Below are positions 10,096 through 21,567 of a stretch of 64,000 nucleotides of DNA, piece after piece; position 1 is the stretch's first letter; each line of letters starts with the position of its first letter. The notes under the pieces are model-generated. The model was given only the letters and a program-made list of their open reading frames with translations, was not told where the DNA came from and made no database searches. Source of the DNA: Dasypus novemcinctus (taxonomy: Eukaryota; Chordata; Mammalia; Cingulata; Dasypodidae); contig NC_080699.1 of NCBI RefSeq assembly GCF_030445035.2, positions 806,001-870,000 of the forward strand, in the 5' to 3' direction. Made by a program: the position numbers and the translations under genes.

Positions 10096-10418
10096 AAAGT
10101 GGTTTGTGTTGGCTACAGTATTTCATATCACTTTCATGCTACTGTTTATATTGGCTAAATTTGCATTTTTACTTTGATCCTGGGATTATACTATGCCCCC
10201 GATTCAAAAATTGGAGCAAGGTCTTAAATATGATTTACTGAAGTATAAAAGTCATAATGAAAACAATAACAGAAATGCAACATTTCAAAATAAAGCCATA
10301 AATAGCAAAAGGCATTCTAGTGTAAATATTGATTATAAATTCATACTGCAATATGTGAGTCTCTGAGAATGACAATTTTCTACAGCAGTCAAAAAGAGAA
10401 AGTCCCTTACATAAAACA

Positions 10419-10551
10419 CAGTGGTACTCGTCATTAAGTGATTCTGGGAGACATGATGAGTACCGAAAGCAACAAGTACCAAACAATTTTTTCCAAAAAG
10501 TGTAAAGTAATAAAGTTAATGTGTTCCCAAAGACACTGCACATTTCTAAGG
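10419..10551 (-). mobile_element. Truncated Tigger transposon end in arm A
   Basis: Starts CAGTGGTACTCGTC, a slightly deleted form of the terminal repeat whose complement ends the complete Tigger at 27662. It stops at the arm boundary, about 130 bp in, with no remaining transposon beyond. This marks arm A as the derived copy. Orientation is opposite to the Tigger of arm B. Confidence 0.8.
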
Positions 10552-10729
10552 CACTTGGCTGTGGGGCAGCAGGTGCAGGTGGGTGATCCCCAGTTTGTCC
10601 ACAGGAGCCAAGGGGTCAGGCCCCAGTCACGCCTTTACTTTCCCTTGGTCAACGAGGGTCACCCAGGATGAGCAGCAGCGAGTGGCCACTCTCCTTCCTT
10701 CTCTTGCACTCAATTCCCTCGAGCTTCTC

Positions 10730-10800
10730 CCGCCGTCTTTCCTTCCTCCCTCCCTCCCTCTCTCCATTCCTGCCTCTCTCCCTCCCCGCCCCCATTTCTT
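10730..10800. repeat. Pyrimidine-rich low-complexity tract
   Basis: CTTCCTCCCTCCCTCCCTC-like interrupted run, purine-rich on the other strand. Confidence 0.85.
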
Positions 10801-10825
10801 TCTCTTACTCCTTTGTTCCCTTTCT

Positions 10826-11730
10826 TTTTCAGAAACTTTAGATTACATAAATGTTACATTAAAAATGTAGGGGATTCCCATATGCCCCACTCACTCTCCT
10901 TCCCAGACTTCCCCACATCAACAGCATCCTTCATTAGTGTGGTACACTTGTTAAAATTGATGAACACAGACTGAAGAACTGCCACTCACTGTGGATTATA
11001 GTTTACATTATAGTTTATACTCTGCCCCACACAATTTTGTAAGTTATGACAAAATATACAATGGCTTTGTATCTGTCATTGCAATGTCATGCAGGACAAA
11101 TCCAATGTCCCAAAATGTCCCCATATTACACCTGCTCTTCCCTCTCCATCCCTCAGAACCTCTGGTGGCCACTGCCTCCCTTGATGAATGTTCTTCCATT
11201 GCTGGAATAATAATAAGTCTATAGCAGAATAATAGTAAGTCTATTTTAGTCCATTGTTTTTTCCCCAGTCTTGAGGATTTTGGGCTGGTGATGCCCACTC
11301 CACCTCTAATTGAGAGGGCGCTTAGATCCCATGGGGCAGATGGATGGAGCGCTCTTCCTTGCAGTTGTAGACTCTCTCTGTTCCTTGGGATGGGCATTGT
11401 TCATTATCATCACCTTGCTAGTTGTCCTGGATGAGTCCAGTGAACAGGTATTGCGACTCTGCTGCGATTCAGGGCCCAACTGGTACATGGAGAGACCAAG
11501 TATTTAAATCTCATGGACATAAACCCACTAACTCTAGTACAAACTAAGGTTCGAAAGGACGGGGCAGCAGAGCCCAGCAGAGCCGTGTGTAGGGAAACCA
11601 CAACTGAGTCAGCTCTGTCACACGGGGAGCATAAATTCCAAGTAGGCCACTGGCAGGTGCCAAACTCCTGAGCCGTGCCTGCCTATGGCGTCTGTCGTCT
11701 CCAGAGCCCTCGGAGCCCCGCTGTTTCCCT
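10826..11730 (-). mobile_element. 5'-truncated L1, 3' UTR only
   Basis: Matches in order the 3' UTR of the older L1 at 31960-32900: GGGATTCCCATATGCCCCA, the GATGAACACA and TTATAGTTTACATTATAG blocks, CTCCATTGCTGGAATAATAA and ATTGAGAGGGCGCTTAGATC. No ORF2 is present. This is one of several truncated copies of the same long-3'-UTR L1 lineage. Confidence 0.85.
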
Positions 11731-13264
11731 GTCCTCTGCCCGTCGCTCTCCCACCCCTCCGGGGTCCTGCCTCCCTCAGTCAACAATCCACTCAGGGTGT
11801 CCCTTGATGGACCGTGGGGCTGGGGCGAGCATCAGGAGTGGGGCTGGCGACGGTGGCCGGGGAGCTCTGAAGTCTTTCTCCCTGGCTGTGTCCCCAGCAC
11901 CGGGCACACCTGTGCGGTGCAGTCCCGGGCTCAGTTTTGCCAACAGAACCTCGATCTCTTCTCACTGCCATTCCCCGTCACGGCTGTTCGTTGCCACACA
12001 CTGTGCAAAGTGCTCGAACTGCGTAATCGAGGGTGAGTTCTCCACCTTCTCCTAGCTGCATTTCTCGATCTGTAAAGTGGAAAAACGACGCTGTTCGTCC
12101 GTGAGGAAGCCTGTGTTTAAAGGACGCTGGTGATTTACGCCAAGCCGGCACGCAGCTGCGGGATCCTGATCTGAGGGCTGGAGCGGCGCCCTGCCTGGCC
12201 TGGGCTCATGCCGGCGCCCGCAGCTCCAGCCGCCCTCGGTCCCGCTTCCCCCGGAGGTGAGTTTGAAGGAAGCTGCCGGATCGCCGTGCACGTGGGGCTT
12301 TTCCCCAGCGTGTGCCGAGGAACGCTGCCCGCGCGAGCCTGGCGCTTACACTGGCTCTGAGCGCGCTGCACCGGCGAGACCCTTGGATGGCTCTGTGCTG
12401 ACCCACGGGCAAGTCCGACCGTCCTCTGAAGGAGAACGCAGGTCCGAGGATGGAGGATGACGTGACCACTCTCCAGAGGGCGGCGCTGACGTCCTTCTCA
12501 GTGGATGCACTTTCCAGACAGCGGGCAGGGAGGGGAGGCTCACCTGCCGTCCTGAGAACCGGGCAGATTCAGCTTGCGAGCAGGCCACCGGGGCACGCGT
12601 TTCATACACAGAACGCCTAAGTATACGCGCAGGAGCTTACATTTAAATCACGGTGTTTTTTAGTTTATAAGGAGATGGCACTACACGTAGTTCAGCCATC
12701 CCGTGAGGACGGCATTCTTCTTTCACAGGGAAGTGGGAGCTCCTGAGAGACTAGGAGCTTGCCTGAGCTGAGCGGGTGGCAGGTGGGAGCCTCAGTCCTG
12801 CTGTGCGTGCACTTGTCTCGCTCGCGTGCACACGGGTGCACTCTCGACGCCTCGACGGCATGCGAAGCGCGAGGACGCCTCGTCTGTCCGACTGTTGCGG
12901 CCGTGCGAGTGTGACAGCGGGTTGTGCTGGGTGATGCTCCGACACGTCTCCACCTGTCCCCGGGATCCTGGCCGCCAACACAGCACGGCGCTCCCTGCGC
13001 AGAGAGCGTCCAGCCCCAGGAGGGCCGTGCCAGGAGGGCAGGCAGCGAGCCGGTGCCGCGGCCAGCACGAGCGCGGGGTGTGTGGCTGCAGGGACAGGCC
13101 TCGCGCCCCCCACTGAAGACGCGGCCCTCATGCACAGCTGGGCGGGCGCTCCCCACGGCAGCCAGTCTGACCGCTTGTCCCAGGCCAGGTGACCTGCGCC
13201 TGCGTTTCCCAGGCCACGCCTTGCAGGCCCGCAGAGGCCTTGGGCTCCGGCCGTGGGCCTTGAG
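11731..13264. other. GC-rich block with MIR-like pieces
   Basis: A GC- and CpG-rich block with weak MIR-like remnants near 12010-12120 (+, CTCGATCTGTAAAGTGG) and 12690-12800 (-, TTTCACAGGGAAGTGGGAG). Overlapping frames on both strands (up to 254 codons) show no recognisable product. Confidence 0.45.
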
Positions 13265-13440
13265 CTGGCTGTACCTGACGGCCGTGTGTCTTTGGGTGAG
13301 TTACTTCTGTGCCTCGGTCTCCTTATCTCTAAGTCGGGGTGATGATAATGCCACGGTGGCCTCGTGACTCGTGGGTGGCGGTGAGGATTAAAGGCTCCTG
13401 GTACCTGCAGATGGTATTTATCAACAGAAGGTCCTGGGCA
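13265..13440 (+). repeat. MIR SINE
   Basis: Clear forward MIR core: GTGTGTCTTTGGGTGAGTTA, GTGCCTCGGTCTCCTTATCT, GGGGTGATGATAATG and GGTGAGGATTAAA in the right order. Confidence 0.88.
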
Positions 13441-13944
13441 CAAAACGTCGTGGCCACAGCCCAGCGCCTGGTGCGTTACCCACGCAGCCGCCGCTCGTGT
13501 CACACAGGGTAGCACGGGACGGCGCTCTCTGGCTTGTGGGCCTTATTGCAACCAGTCTCTGAGGAATGAGTAAGAACCGCCTTTCTGGGCGTGCCCGGTG
13601 CTCTGGCTTCCCCAGCCGGGCCTGCAGATGCTGGCGCCCAGGAGGCTCCTGGTCTGGCGGCCGGTGGCCGTCGTGGTTGCATGCCTGCTGCGTGGGGAGG
13701 CCGTCGAGGACCTCGGCGGAGAAGGAATCCCTGAACAAGTGAAAGCCGAAGCGACCCGTGCTGTGGAGCCACGGCAGCGGACACCCAGGAAGCACGCTGA
13801 GGACCCTCCCTCCCTTCTGGAGGCTTCTAGGGGATGCTCCTCTTGACCCGGTGCGGGTTCAGTAGGGGTAGAGTGTATTTAGGGAGCGTGGGCTTGGAGC
13901 CGATGGCTGATTCCTCACGTCAGCGCTGACGCCGGGCGCCGCAG
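13441..13944. other. GC-rich sequence, nothing recognised
   Basis: No repeat family, RNA gene or defensible exon seen. Confidence 0.4.
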
Positions 13945-14042
13945 ACCCCATGACCCGGTTTCTCACCCGTGAGGTCAGAGGGTGATAACATCAACCCCTC
14001 AGGGCCATTGTGAGGATTAAACAAGTTGACGTAAGAGACCCT
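13945..14042 (+). repeat. MIR SINE fragment
   Basis: Forward MIR order: ACCCGGTTTCTCACCCGTGA, GGTGATAACATCAACC, then CATTGTGAGGATTAAACAAG. Its 3' end runs into the 28-bp tandem repeat. Confidence 0.75.
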
Positions 14043-14125
14043 TAGGACCAGGCCTGGACTCAGAACCACTTAGGACCAGGCCTGGACTCAGAACCACTTA
14101 GGACCAGGCCTGGACTGAGAACCTC
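14043..14125. repeat. 28-bp tandem repeat, three copies
   Basis: The unit begins TAGGACCAGGCCTGGACT and recurs at 14043, 14071 and 14099, giving an exact 28-bp period. The first two copies are identical; the third differs by a C-to-G change (GACTGAGAACC). The AGGCCT core is palindromic. The unit may have grown from the end of the adjacent MIR, where MIR normally reads gaacagtgcctgg. Confidence 0.93.
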
Positions 14126-14714
14126 TACGCGGCAGTGGAGACACGCAGAGGAGCTCGCCGAGCAGCGCGTCGAGGGCCTGGTTTCCAGCAGTGCCCGGCG
14201 GTGGAGCACTGAGAGGAGACAACAGGAAGTGGCTCTCCCACTCTTGAACTTGACTGTTTGCTCAGGCTGTGGCAGAAACTGCTGTGGTTGCCAAACCTAA
14301 TCCCTTTTCCTCTGACACAGAGGAGTCTATGTTCACTCTGATGTGGGGAGGGTGGCCAGGTGACGAAATCCTGGCCAGGGCATGTGGGCTGAGCATGGGT
14401 GCCACGTCCGGGCCGCTGAGGCGTGAGCCTCCACCATCTCTTTTGTTGGCGGGCGGATGCAGAAGTCCTGGGGGACGCTGGAGCCAAAGTGCGAAGGATC
14501 CTGGACCCCTGAATTACTGTGTGGACGTCGACTTGCCGTCAGGAGCACATGATTGCCCTCGTGTGGATGGGAATTACACTTTGTTGTGACTTCTGGTCTT
14601 TGGGAATTTGTTACTTGGCAGTTGGTGTTTTCCTTAACTGATAAAGGGTTGTGGTTAGTGTGAGACCAAATAGTATTTCAGGTGAGATGTCTCCCGTGTT
14701 AGCCAACAGGGTGC
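14126..14714. other. Unassigned sequence
   Basis: No repeat family or gene recognised in this stretch. Confidence 0.4.
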
Positions 14715-15140
14715 TGATGCAAAATACCAGAAATTGGTTGGTTGTTATAAAGGGTATTTATTTGGGGTAGGAACCTACAGATACCAGGTCATAACGCGTA
14801 AATTACTTCCCTCACCAAAGTCTATTTTAACGTTTGAAGCAAGATGGCTGCTGACATCTGCCAGGGTTCAGGCTTCCTGGGTTCCTCCCTTCCAGGCTCT
14901 TGCTTCTCTGTGGGTTCAAGATTCCTCTCTTCCTGCTTGCTTCTCTTTCCTCTGTGAGCTTACTTCCCAGGGATCCAGCCTCATGACTTCCCCTCTCTGT
15001 CCTCTTCCAGGTCTCCCTCACGACCTCCTCTCTGTCTCCTCCAGGTCTCCCTCATGGCTCAGTGGACCAAGGAGCTTGGAGCTCCTGACAGGGATGTCCA
15101 GTGATCACTGGGCATCTCAAAATGGACCAAGACTGGACCA
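14715..15140 (+). repeat. Interspersed repeat, family X copy 2
   Basis: Shares with 4500-5080 the ordered words AAATACCAGAAA, TTATAAAGGGTATT, TATTTGGGGTAGGAAC, CACCAAAGTCTATTTT and GAAGCAAGATGGC. The middle is a CT-rich stretch with short internal duplications (CCAGGTCTCCCTCA twice, near 15008 and 15043). Confidence 0.6.
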
Positions 15141-15349
15141 ACTGGGCAACAGAAAGTACTTGCTGAAAAATAAATTTAGATAAGAATTCATGGCAAGAAG
15201 CATGGGAAGTAGCAAAGAAAGATCACCAAAGAATAGGTAGAGAAGGGTTTGTGGTACAGAAAAAATTCGGGGCTTCCTTGGCAATGAAACATGACCATGG
15301 TTTGGTCTAAGAAAATAAACAATGGCCATTAAATATTTTCCTTTTAGCA

Positions 15350-15670
15350 TTAATAACCTTTATTTTTAGGTAAGTTTTAGATTTACAGAAGAGTTACACT
15401 AAAAGTTTGGGGAATTCCAATATCCTCCCCCCACACACATGGTTTCTTTCCCCTTTTGTTAACGTCTTACGTTAGTGTGGCACCTTTGTTACAATCGATG
15501 ACCCCACACTGAAGCGCTGCCACTAGGCATGGCCTACAGTTTGCATTACGGTTACACTTTGCGCTGAGGAGTTTTGTAGGCTTTATAGGCTTTGGCAAAT
15601 GTATGATGCCACGTATTTGTCATAGCTGTGATGTACAGAACATGCTAAATCTTATCTTGAGTTACATATA
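15350..15670 (-). mobile_element. Old L1 3' UTR fragment
   Basis: Reversed L1 3'-UTR words appear in order: GTTTTAGATTTACAGAAGAG, TTGGGGAATTCCAATATCC, GTTAGTGTGGCACCTTTGTT, and GGCTTTGGCAAATGTATGAT. More diverged than the copies at 10826 and 31930. Confidence 0.7.
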
Positions 15671-15895
15671 TGCCATGTTTTCCTGTGGACTCATTTATTA
15701 GTAGAAAGTTTCTAAATGTAAAATTGTTCAGAGAAATCACTATCTTTTGCAAAAATTAAGTATGAGGCCAAGAATTGGTGCAGCGAGTTAAGCAAATGAA
15801 GACAATTTTTCATTAATGCAAGAGTTAGAGAGCAGAAAAAAAAAAACCTCAAAACAATAGTTTTTCAGTGCACATCAGAAAAGGTGGAGGAAACT

Positions 15896-16110
15896 ATTTT
15901 TTAAAAAGATTTATTTATTTATTCCCCCCCCCCACTCCTTGTTCCTTTCTTTGTCGTGTCTTCTCTGTGTCCATTCGCTGCGCATTCTTTCTGTATCTGC
16001 TTGTCTCCCTTTGTTGCATCATCTTGCTGTGCCAGCTCTCTGTGGCGCACGGGCCAGCTTGCCTTCACAAGGAGGCCCTGGGACGTGAACCCAGGGCCAG
16101 TAGGAGGAAG
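15896..16110 (-). mobile_element. DAS-type SINE, internally deleted
   Basis: Has the poly-T, AAGATTTATTTATTT and TGTTGCATCATCTTGCTG blocks of the family, then jumps to the head region with the middle missing. Similar flanks GGAGGAAACT (15887-15896) and GGAGGAAGCT (16111 on) are a likely target duplication. Confidence 0.75.
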
Positions 16111-16359
16111 CTTTTAAAGTGTATTTGCTGAAAAAGGGAGGGGAGAAGATGGAAAAGAAGTTAGCAATTACTGGTCTCTCTGATGAAAAGGATTACATGT
16201 TTTCAGTTACATGTGTTTAGTTGGCAGATATAAATCTTTAAAAACCTACAAACCCACATACCCACTGCATGGCTAGATTTTAAAGATTGGCAAGGATGTG
16301 AAAAAGCCAGAATCCTAATGTAACCTGCCCCATGCCCAGGGTCCCCTTGTCAGTTTGCT

Positions 16360-16680
16360 CATTTTTTTTTCCTTGTTTTTTCCTTGTTGTTTTGTCTATT
16401 CTTTATTTTTTGCTTATTGTCTGCTCATTGTCTGTTTATTTTTTTCTTTAGGAGACACCAGTAACCGAACCTGGGACCTCCCATGTGCAAGGTGGGTGCT
16501 CAGCTGCTTGATCTGCATCCGCTCCCTGCTTGTTTTTGTTTTTGCTTGTTGCCTGCTCGTTGTTTTTTCTCATTGTGTGTTTATTTTTGCTCAATGTCTG
16601 CTCATTGTTTGTTTCTTTAGGAGGCCTGGGAATCAAACCCAGGACCTCCCGTGTGGGAGGTAGGTGCATCTACTCCCCTG
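16360..16680 (-). mobile_element. Dimeric tRNA-headed SINE
   Basis: Two similar halves, 16360-16518 and 16519-16680. Each has a TTGTCTGCTCATTGT-like spacer, TTTAGGAG, then a tRNA-like block with CCCAGGACCTCC or CTGGGACCTCCCATG reversed. The head orientation is minus. Confidence 0.75.
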
Positions 16681-16744
16681 ATGCATTTTGGATAGGAATG
16701 TTAAACGGCTCAATTATTTTGGGGAAAGGTCTGGCAATTTCTTA

Positions 16745-17560
16745 TAAACCTATGAACCAGTGATTCAGCTTCTAGCAAGAAAAGTATTTACCCATAAAAA
16801 GATGATGCAAGTATGCTTATAGCGGCTTTATTCAGAGCAGTCTCAAACTGAAAACAGCTCACATGTACATTAGCAGATCATGCGTGCATTCACTAAAGTA
16901 CGTTATGGACAAACGGTGGAACGTATGTCAGCACTACAAAGAGCGAGCGCAGACACACGGCAGGAGAGCCTCAAAGTCATCCGCGTGGAGGAAGCCTTAC
17001 ATCGACGGAGGCGGCCGTGCAATTCCACGCACGCGGGCAAAACGAGCCTACAACGGAAAGCCAGGAGAGCGGTTGCCTGGAGGTGGAGTGGGTGGTGGGT
17101 GGGGACAGAGACTGATCAAGAAGAGGCAAAAAGGAACTTTCTTGGGTAATGGTAATAGTCTACATTTTGATGGAGAGTTGATTTACACAGGTGTATGTAT
17201 TTTCCAAAACTAATCTCAAAAAATGTAAGATTTGTGTATTTCATTTTATAGAAATTGTATCTCAAAGAAAAAGAGGAAAAACACAATTATTGAATTCTAA
17301 TTAACAATAGCTGTGTGGAAGCCTTTAGGGGTGAAGTGTATTGGATTCTGTAATTTACTTTGAACACATGAAAAAGTAAGATGGGTGGATGGATGGAGAG
17401 AGGGATGAGTAGGTAGACAGATGCCTGATAAAGAAAATCAAATAAAATTGTAATAGCAGAGTCTAGGTGTGGGTATAGGAGTATTCACTATAAAATTCTT
17501 TCAGCTTCTCTGTATGTTTGAAAGTCTTCACAGTATAACATTGGAGAACACACTCAAGCA
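16745..17560 (+). mobile_element. Old L1 3' end
   Basis: Forward old-L1 3'-UTR words in order: GCGGCTTTATTCAGAGCAGT, CATTCACTAAAGTACGTTAT, GGAGAGCGGTTGCCTGG, TGATGGAGAGTTGATTTACA, and the end block TTCAGCTTCTCTGTATGTTT. The ORFs do not extend through it. Confidence 0.75.
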
Positions 17561-18089
17561 ATAGCAGATAGTTTTGGATGCCATATGTGCAGGAGATGAT
17601 AAAAAACAAGGAGAGAAAGATACAAGGCAAGTCCGTGGAAACGGTGGTGTCTCGAGGTAATGAAGGGCTTTGCTCTGTCTTCTTGGCTGTCCCTCTGGCC
17701 TTTCCTCGGCCTCTGGACCTTAACTGCCCATGAAGGAGGGACTGAAGCCTGCTGGGAGCGCCCTGTTCCTGGGTGGCTCTTCTTGCCTGGTGTTTTGTGT
17801 GCTCCTGTCTTTTCCCTAAGTTGCCAGTTTCTCCAGGTAAGATTCCCACAGTTGCCCCCTGGGAATGGGGAAGGGCTGGCCTATAAGCTGTGCCCCTGCC
17901 TTCTGCGTTGGAGGATAAACCTTTGGCTCTTGCTGGGGTGGAGAGGGTGGCCCTGCAGTCGCAGGGGATGGGGAGGAGAGCTGGCTCTCTCTGCTCTTGT
18001 AAAACTTTACACCAGTCCTCGTGTTTTCAGACCCAAACCACGTAACTTGTTGCTGAGCCTTCGAGGGTGGTCGGGCTGGACTCCTTGGG
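17561..18089. other. Unassigned sequence
   Basis: A plus-strand frame of 172 codons crosses this stretch, but I see no domain or compositional sign of coding. No repeat recognised. Confidence 0.4.
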
Positions 18090-18507
18090 GCAGGCTGAAT
18101 TGGGTGCCCCGGAAAAGTGCGCCCTTAATCGTAAAGCCATGCCCGGGGAGTGGCCCTTGGCACATGCCACCCGCTTGAGGACGTTACTTGGGGGAAGGTC
18201 TTAGTCCTGTGACTGGAGACCCGGAGAGAAGCCCTGGGGAGTAGGAGCCGGGCTCAGCGGACCTGAGAGTGGGGAGGAGCTGCCATGGGCACCGCCCTCG
18301 GTGGAAGAGCCAAGGAGCCCGAAGACGCCGACTGGGAGAAGCGCGCCTGCTGCCGCGGGACTCCTGAGCCAGCAGATTCCTGCTTAAACCCAGGGTGTGG
18401 GGTGTCCTAGCTGCTGGGGGACTAAGGCAGTCCCTGCAGGCCCCAGATTTCAGCTCTAGGTCAGGTGCTCTGTGGATTGAATTAGGAACCCCAGTGTGGA
18501 CATGTTC
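18090..18507 (+). repeat. Interspersed repeat family Y, left pieces
   Basis: The stretch 18090-18400 and the stretch from 18467 both start like (CTG)AATT(G/A)GG...CCCC...TCTTAATC and share later words with 18898-19200 (GGACGTTACTTGGGG against GGTGGTTTAGTTAAGGGG). They appear to be two copies of one repeat, of unknown class, with the second split by the SINE at 18508. Confidence 0.4.
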
Positions 18508-18897
18508 TTTTTTTTTTTTTTTTTTTTTTTTTAAAGATTTATTTTTATTTATTTAATTCCCCTCCCCTCGCCCGGTTGTCTGTTTTCTGTGTCTTTTTGC
18601 TGCGTCTTGTTTCTTTGTCCGCTTCTGTTGTAGTCAGCGGCATGGGAAGTGTGGGCGGCGCCATTCCTGGGCAGGCTGTACTTTCTCTCACGCTGGGCGG
18701 CTCTCCTTACAGGGTGCACTCCTTGCGCGTGGGGCTCCCCTACGCGGGGGACACCCCTGCGTGGCAGGGCACTCCTTGCGCGCATCAGCACTGCGCATGG
18801 GCCAGCTCCACACGGGTCAAGGAGGCCCGGGGTTTGAACCGCGGACCTCCCATGTGGTAGACGGACGCCCTAACCACTGGGCCAAAGTCCGTTTCCC
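18508..18897 (-). mobile_element. DAS-type tRNA-derived SINE
   Basis: A long poly-T (about 25) at 18508 suggests a relatively recent insertion. The head ends GGGCCAAAGTCCGTTTCCC. The target-site duplication is GACATGTTCTT at about 18499-18509 and 18898-18908. It closely resembles the copies at 942 and 49308. Confidence 0.93.
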
Positions 18898-19200
18898 GAC
18901 ATGTTCTTAATCTCAACCCACATTCTGTTGGCGTGACCCCGTTGCGACAGGAGCTCTTGAAGAGGTGGTTTAGTTAAGGGGAGGCGTACAGGGGGGTGGG
19001 CCTTGACGGGGTGGCTGGAAGCCTCGTGGAGGGGGCTCGAAGCACGGGTCAGCGGAACCCGGAAGAGGAGGTGGACATCACCGTGGCACCAAGGAGTGGC
19101 CGCCGTCCAGGACGCTTCCAGTCCCCCAAACCGCGCGTTCAGCCATCCAGCGTGTGGTCTTGTCGGAGCAGCCGGCGGTGACAACTGTGTCCCACCTCCA
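18898..19200 (+). repeat. Interspersed repeat family Y, right piece
   Basis: Continues the repeat interrupted by the SINE: TTAATCTCAACCCACATTCT, CGTGACCCCGTTGCGACAGG, then GGTTTAGTTAAGGGGAGG. Confidence 0.4.
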
Positions 19201-19794
19201 GATGCCCCTTGGAGCCCGCCCGTCCCTTCGTTCCTTTGAATTATTTCACTGGTGTTTTTTGACAGGGTCTCCAGGAGGGAGCGGAGAGAAATGGGTCCAG
19301 TCCCTCGTGTTTAAACAGCTGTCCTGCTTGACACTTTTCAGAGTTGACACCAGAAATGCAATGTTTTTTTAAAGATTCAGAAATAGAGGTTTAGCTTTCT
19401 TGTTACTGTTTTTGATTTTAAGTATAAAGTATACTTGGGTAATTCATCTGCTTTTTAATAACCTGGGTAATTAACAAGAATTAACAATATGTATTAAGCA
19501 AGTCTCACCTTTACAAAAGAATGGGTGGGACCCCTCTCCCGTTTCTCCCGCTGGAGCAGCCCCTTACGTCTGTTGTCACCCACCCACTGCCGAGCCGGGC
19601 TGGGGAGGCGGGCGCTCCCTGGCAGCACGTGGCCGAGGAACGGAGATCCCGGGGCGGCGGACGAGTCGAACCGGAAGGCGCCTCTCGTCTCCGAGCACCC
19701 GTGGCTGGCTGCGATGTGTTCATATCCATTTGTTCTGGCTCCAGTGTGAAGTCACCGAGAGAGCTTTCATGTGTGTGTGTTTAATTCAAGTTCT
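19201..19794. other. Unassigned sequence
   Basis: A mixed AT-rich and GC-rich stretch with no gene, RNA or repeat that I recognise. Confidence 0.4.
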
Positions 19795-20290
19795 ATGGTT
19801 TGGAAACTTTATAGTGGTAACATATATACAACATAAAATTTCCCATTTTAACCACTTGAATAAATTCAAAGGTGTCAGCTCCGTTCACAATGTTGTGCCA
19901 CGACCTCCATCCGTCACCAACGTTCCCGTCACTCGACAGAAGCCTGCGCCCCTCAGCTCCGTACCCCCCGCCCCCAGGCTGCACGCGTAATCTGATTTCT
20001 GTCCCTATGAATTTGCATATTCTAGTTATTCCACGTACGTGAGACCCACAATATTAGCCCTTTCGTGGCTTATTTTACTCATCACGATGTCTTTGTGGCT
20101 CATCATGTATCACACCCCTTTCCTTTTTCAGATGAACAATATTCCATTGTGTGGCAACACCACATCCTGTTTTTCCATTCATCTGCAGATGGCTTGGGTT
20201 GCTTCCAACAGCGGACTATCGTGAATGATGCTGCAGTGAGCACTGGGGTGCATTTATCGGTCCAAGTCCCTGGTGCATACCTAGAATAGG
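19795..20290 (-). mobile_element. Old L1 3' UTR fragment
   Basis: Reversed old-L1 words in order: CATATATACAACATAAAATT, CCGTTCACAATGTTGTGCCA, GAATTTGCATATTCTAGTTA, AATATTCCATTGTGTGGC and TGGCTTGGGTTGCTTCCAAC. Typical of an ancient L1M-type 3' UTR. Confidence 0.85.
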
Positions 20291-20479
20291 GAATAGAGTT
20301 TTATATACAGATAAAATTTGAAAGATATAATACTAAGTGAAAAAAGCAGAATATAAAATTTTATATACAATAAGAACTCAATTATATTTAAAGGAAAAAA
20401 GCGAAGAAAAGTAAACTGAAAAAGACACATGAATTTTTAAAATTAGAGATGTAGGTTTATAAAACTCATGCATTACCGA

Positions 20480-21567
20480 TGCGGTTCCCACGCATCACAC
20501 CTGCACGGGTGCGTTGCAGTCGATGGACAGCCTTTTGCGGCTCTGCGGTTACCTGTTGTCCGTGCGAGCAGGGGTGCCCGCTCCTGTGTCTGATGGTTTA
20601 TCCTCTGTAACCAGCGTCCCCCTGGCCCCGCCTGGTCTCCGTGAGCTTAGGGTCCCTTTCCCAAGCTCAGCCGCAGTCAGGCTGGACGACCCTCCCAGGC
20701 CTCGGGACGGTGAACAGCAGAAGGCCCCGGAGGCGGACCTTGGGCGAGGGGTCCCTCAGCCCCAACTCGGGTGAACTTGAGGCGCTGCCTTGGCCCCGAG
20801 GGAGCCTCCTGGGAGCAGGAAGCCCTGGGGGCAAGAGCAGCAGAGCTCGGCTCCCTCCGCCAGCTCCTAATCGCTAACTGGAACCCGTTCCTACGTCCCC
20901 AGGGCCTGCCGACGACTACGCAGAAGCTTCTCCTGGAACGAGTGTTAAACCGCCGTTAGCAGGGACCGCGTTTGCGACGTTCTGACAAGTCACCGCCAAC
21001 GAACTCTTGACTGGCAGCGGCTTCAAGGAGCATCAGGGTCCGTTGCAGGGAGCGGGCGGGGGCCAGCCGTGCTGGGGGCCGCGCCTTAGGGTGACCCCGC
21101 GTGGAGAAGGCGCAGCCAGGCCCCGGGCGGTGCCTGTGCCTCGGCCGTCCCGGCGCGGGCTGGGCTCCTGCCCTGCTCTCTGGTCAGTCCTGCCCCGTGT
21201 GGCCGTGAGCTGTCTTCACTTTACGTCGTGGGCAGAAGCGAGCGTGGAGGGCGGCGCTGGCGAGGTGGGGCCCAACGCTCGGGCCGCCCGGGCCTGGGAC
21301 CCCGGTTAGGCGACGTCTCGCTCCAGAAGGAGAGGAGGGACCCGGGCCACCACCCACGTGGTTTCCTCCCGGCCAGCGTCCCGGGCGTCGGTCTGGGGGT
21401 GCGGGTGCTGGGCTGAGCGGCTCCTGCTGGGCCATCGGGGGCCGGCAGGGGGCGCGCCCCCGGGCCTGGGCTGTGGACCTGCACCCGTGTCCTTTGTCCT
21501 GCTCAGGATGGGCTTTGTGGTGACAGGAGCGGCTTGGGGACGTGGACACCTTTATTAGGTCTCCGTG
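20480..21567. other. GC- and CpG-rich sequence, no gene recognised
   Basis: Overlapping frames on both strands without recognisable product. Candidate CpG-dense block around 21040-21500. Confidence 0.45.

Larger units (their letters stand above)
8175..10551 (+). repeat. Arm A of a large inverted duplication
   Basis: The reverse complement of 27520-29480 is found here in the same internal order: old L1 sequence, an unidentified GC-rich core, AT-rich sequence, and the 3' end of a Tigger transposon. Without the SINE at 8538-8957 the arm is about 1.95 kb, the same as arm B. Identity is high (my hand estimate 97-98%) between about 8985 and 10185 and clearly lower (about 82-90%) outside this. Flanking sequence beyond 8175 and 10551 is unrelated to that beyond arm B. 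The duplicated arrangement is seen directly; mechanism is inference. Confidence 0.9.
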
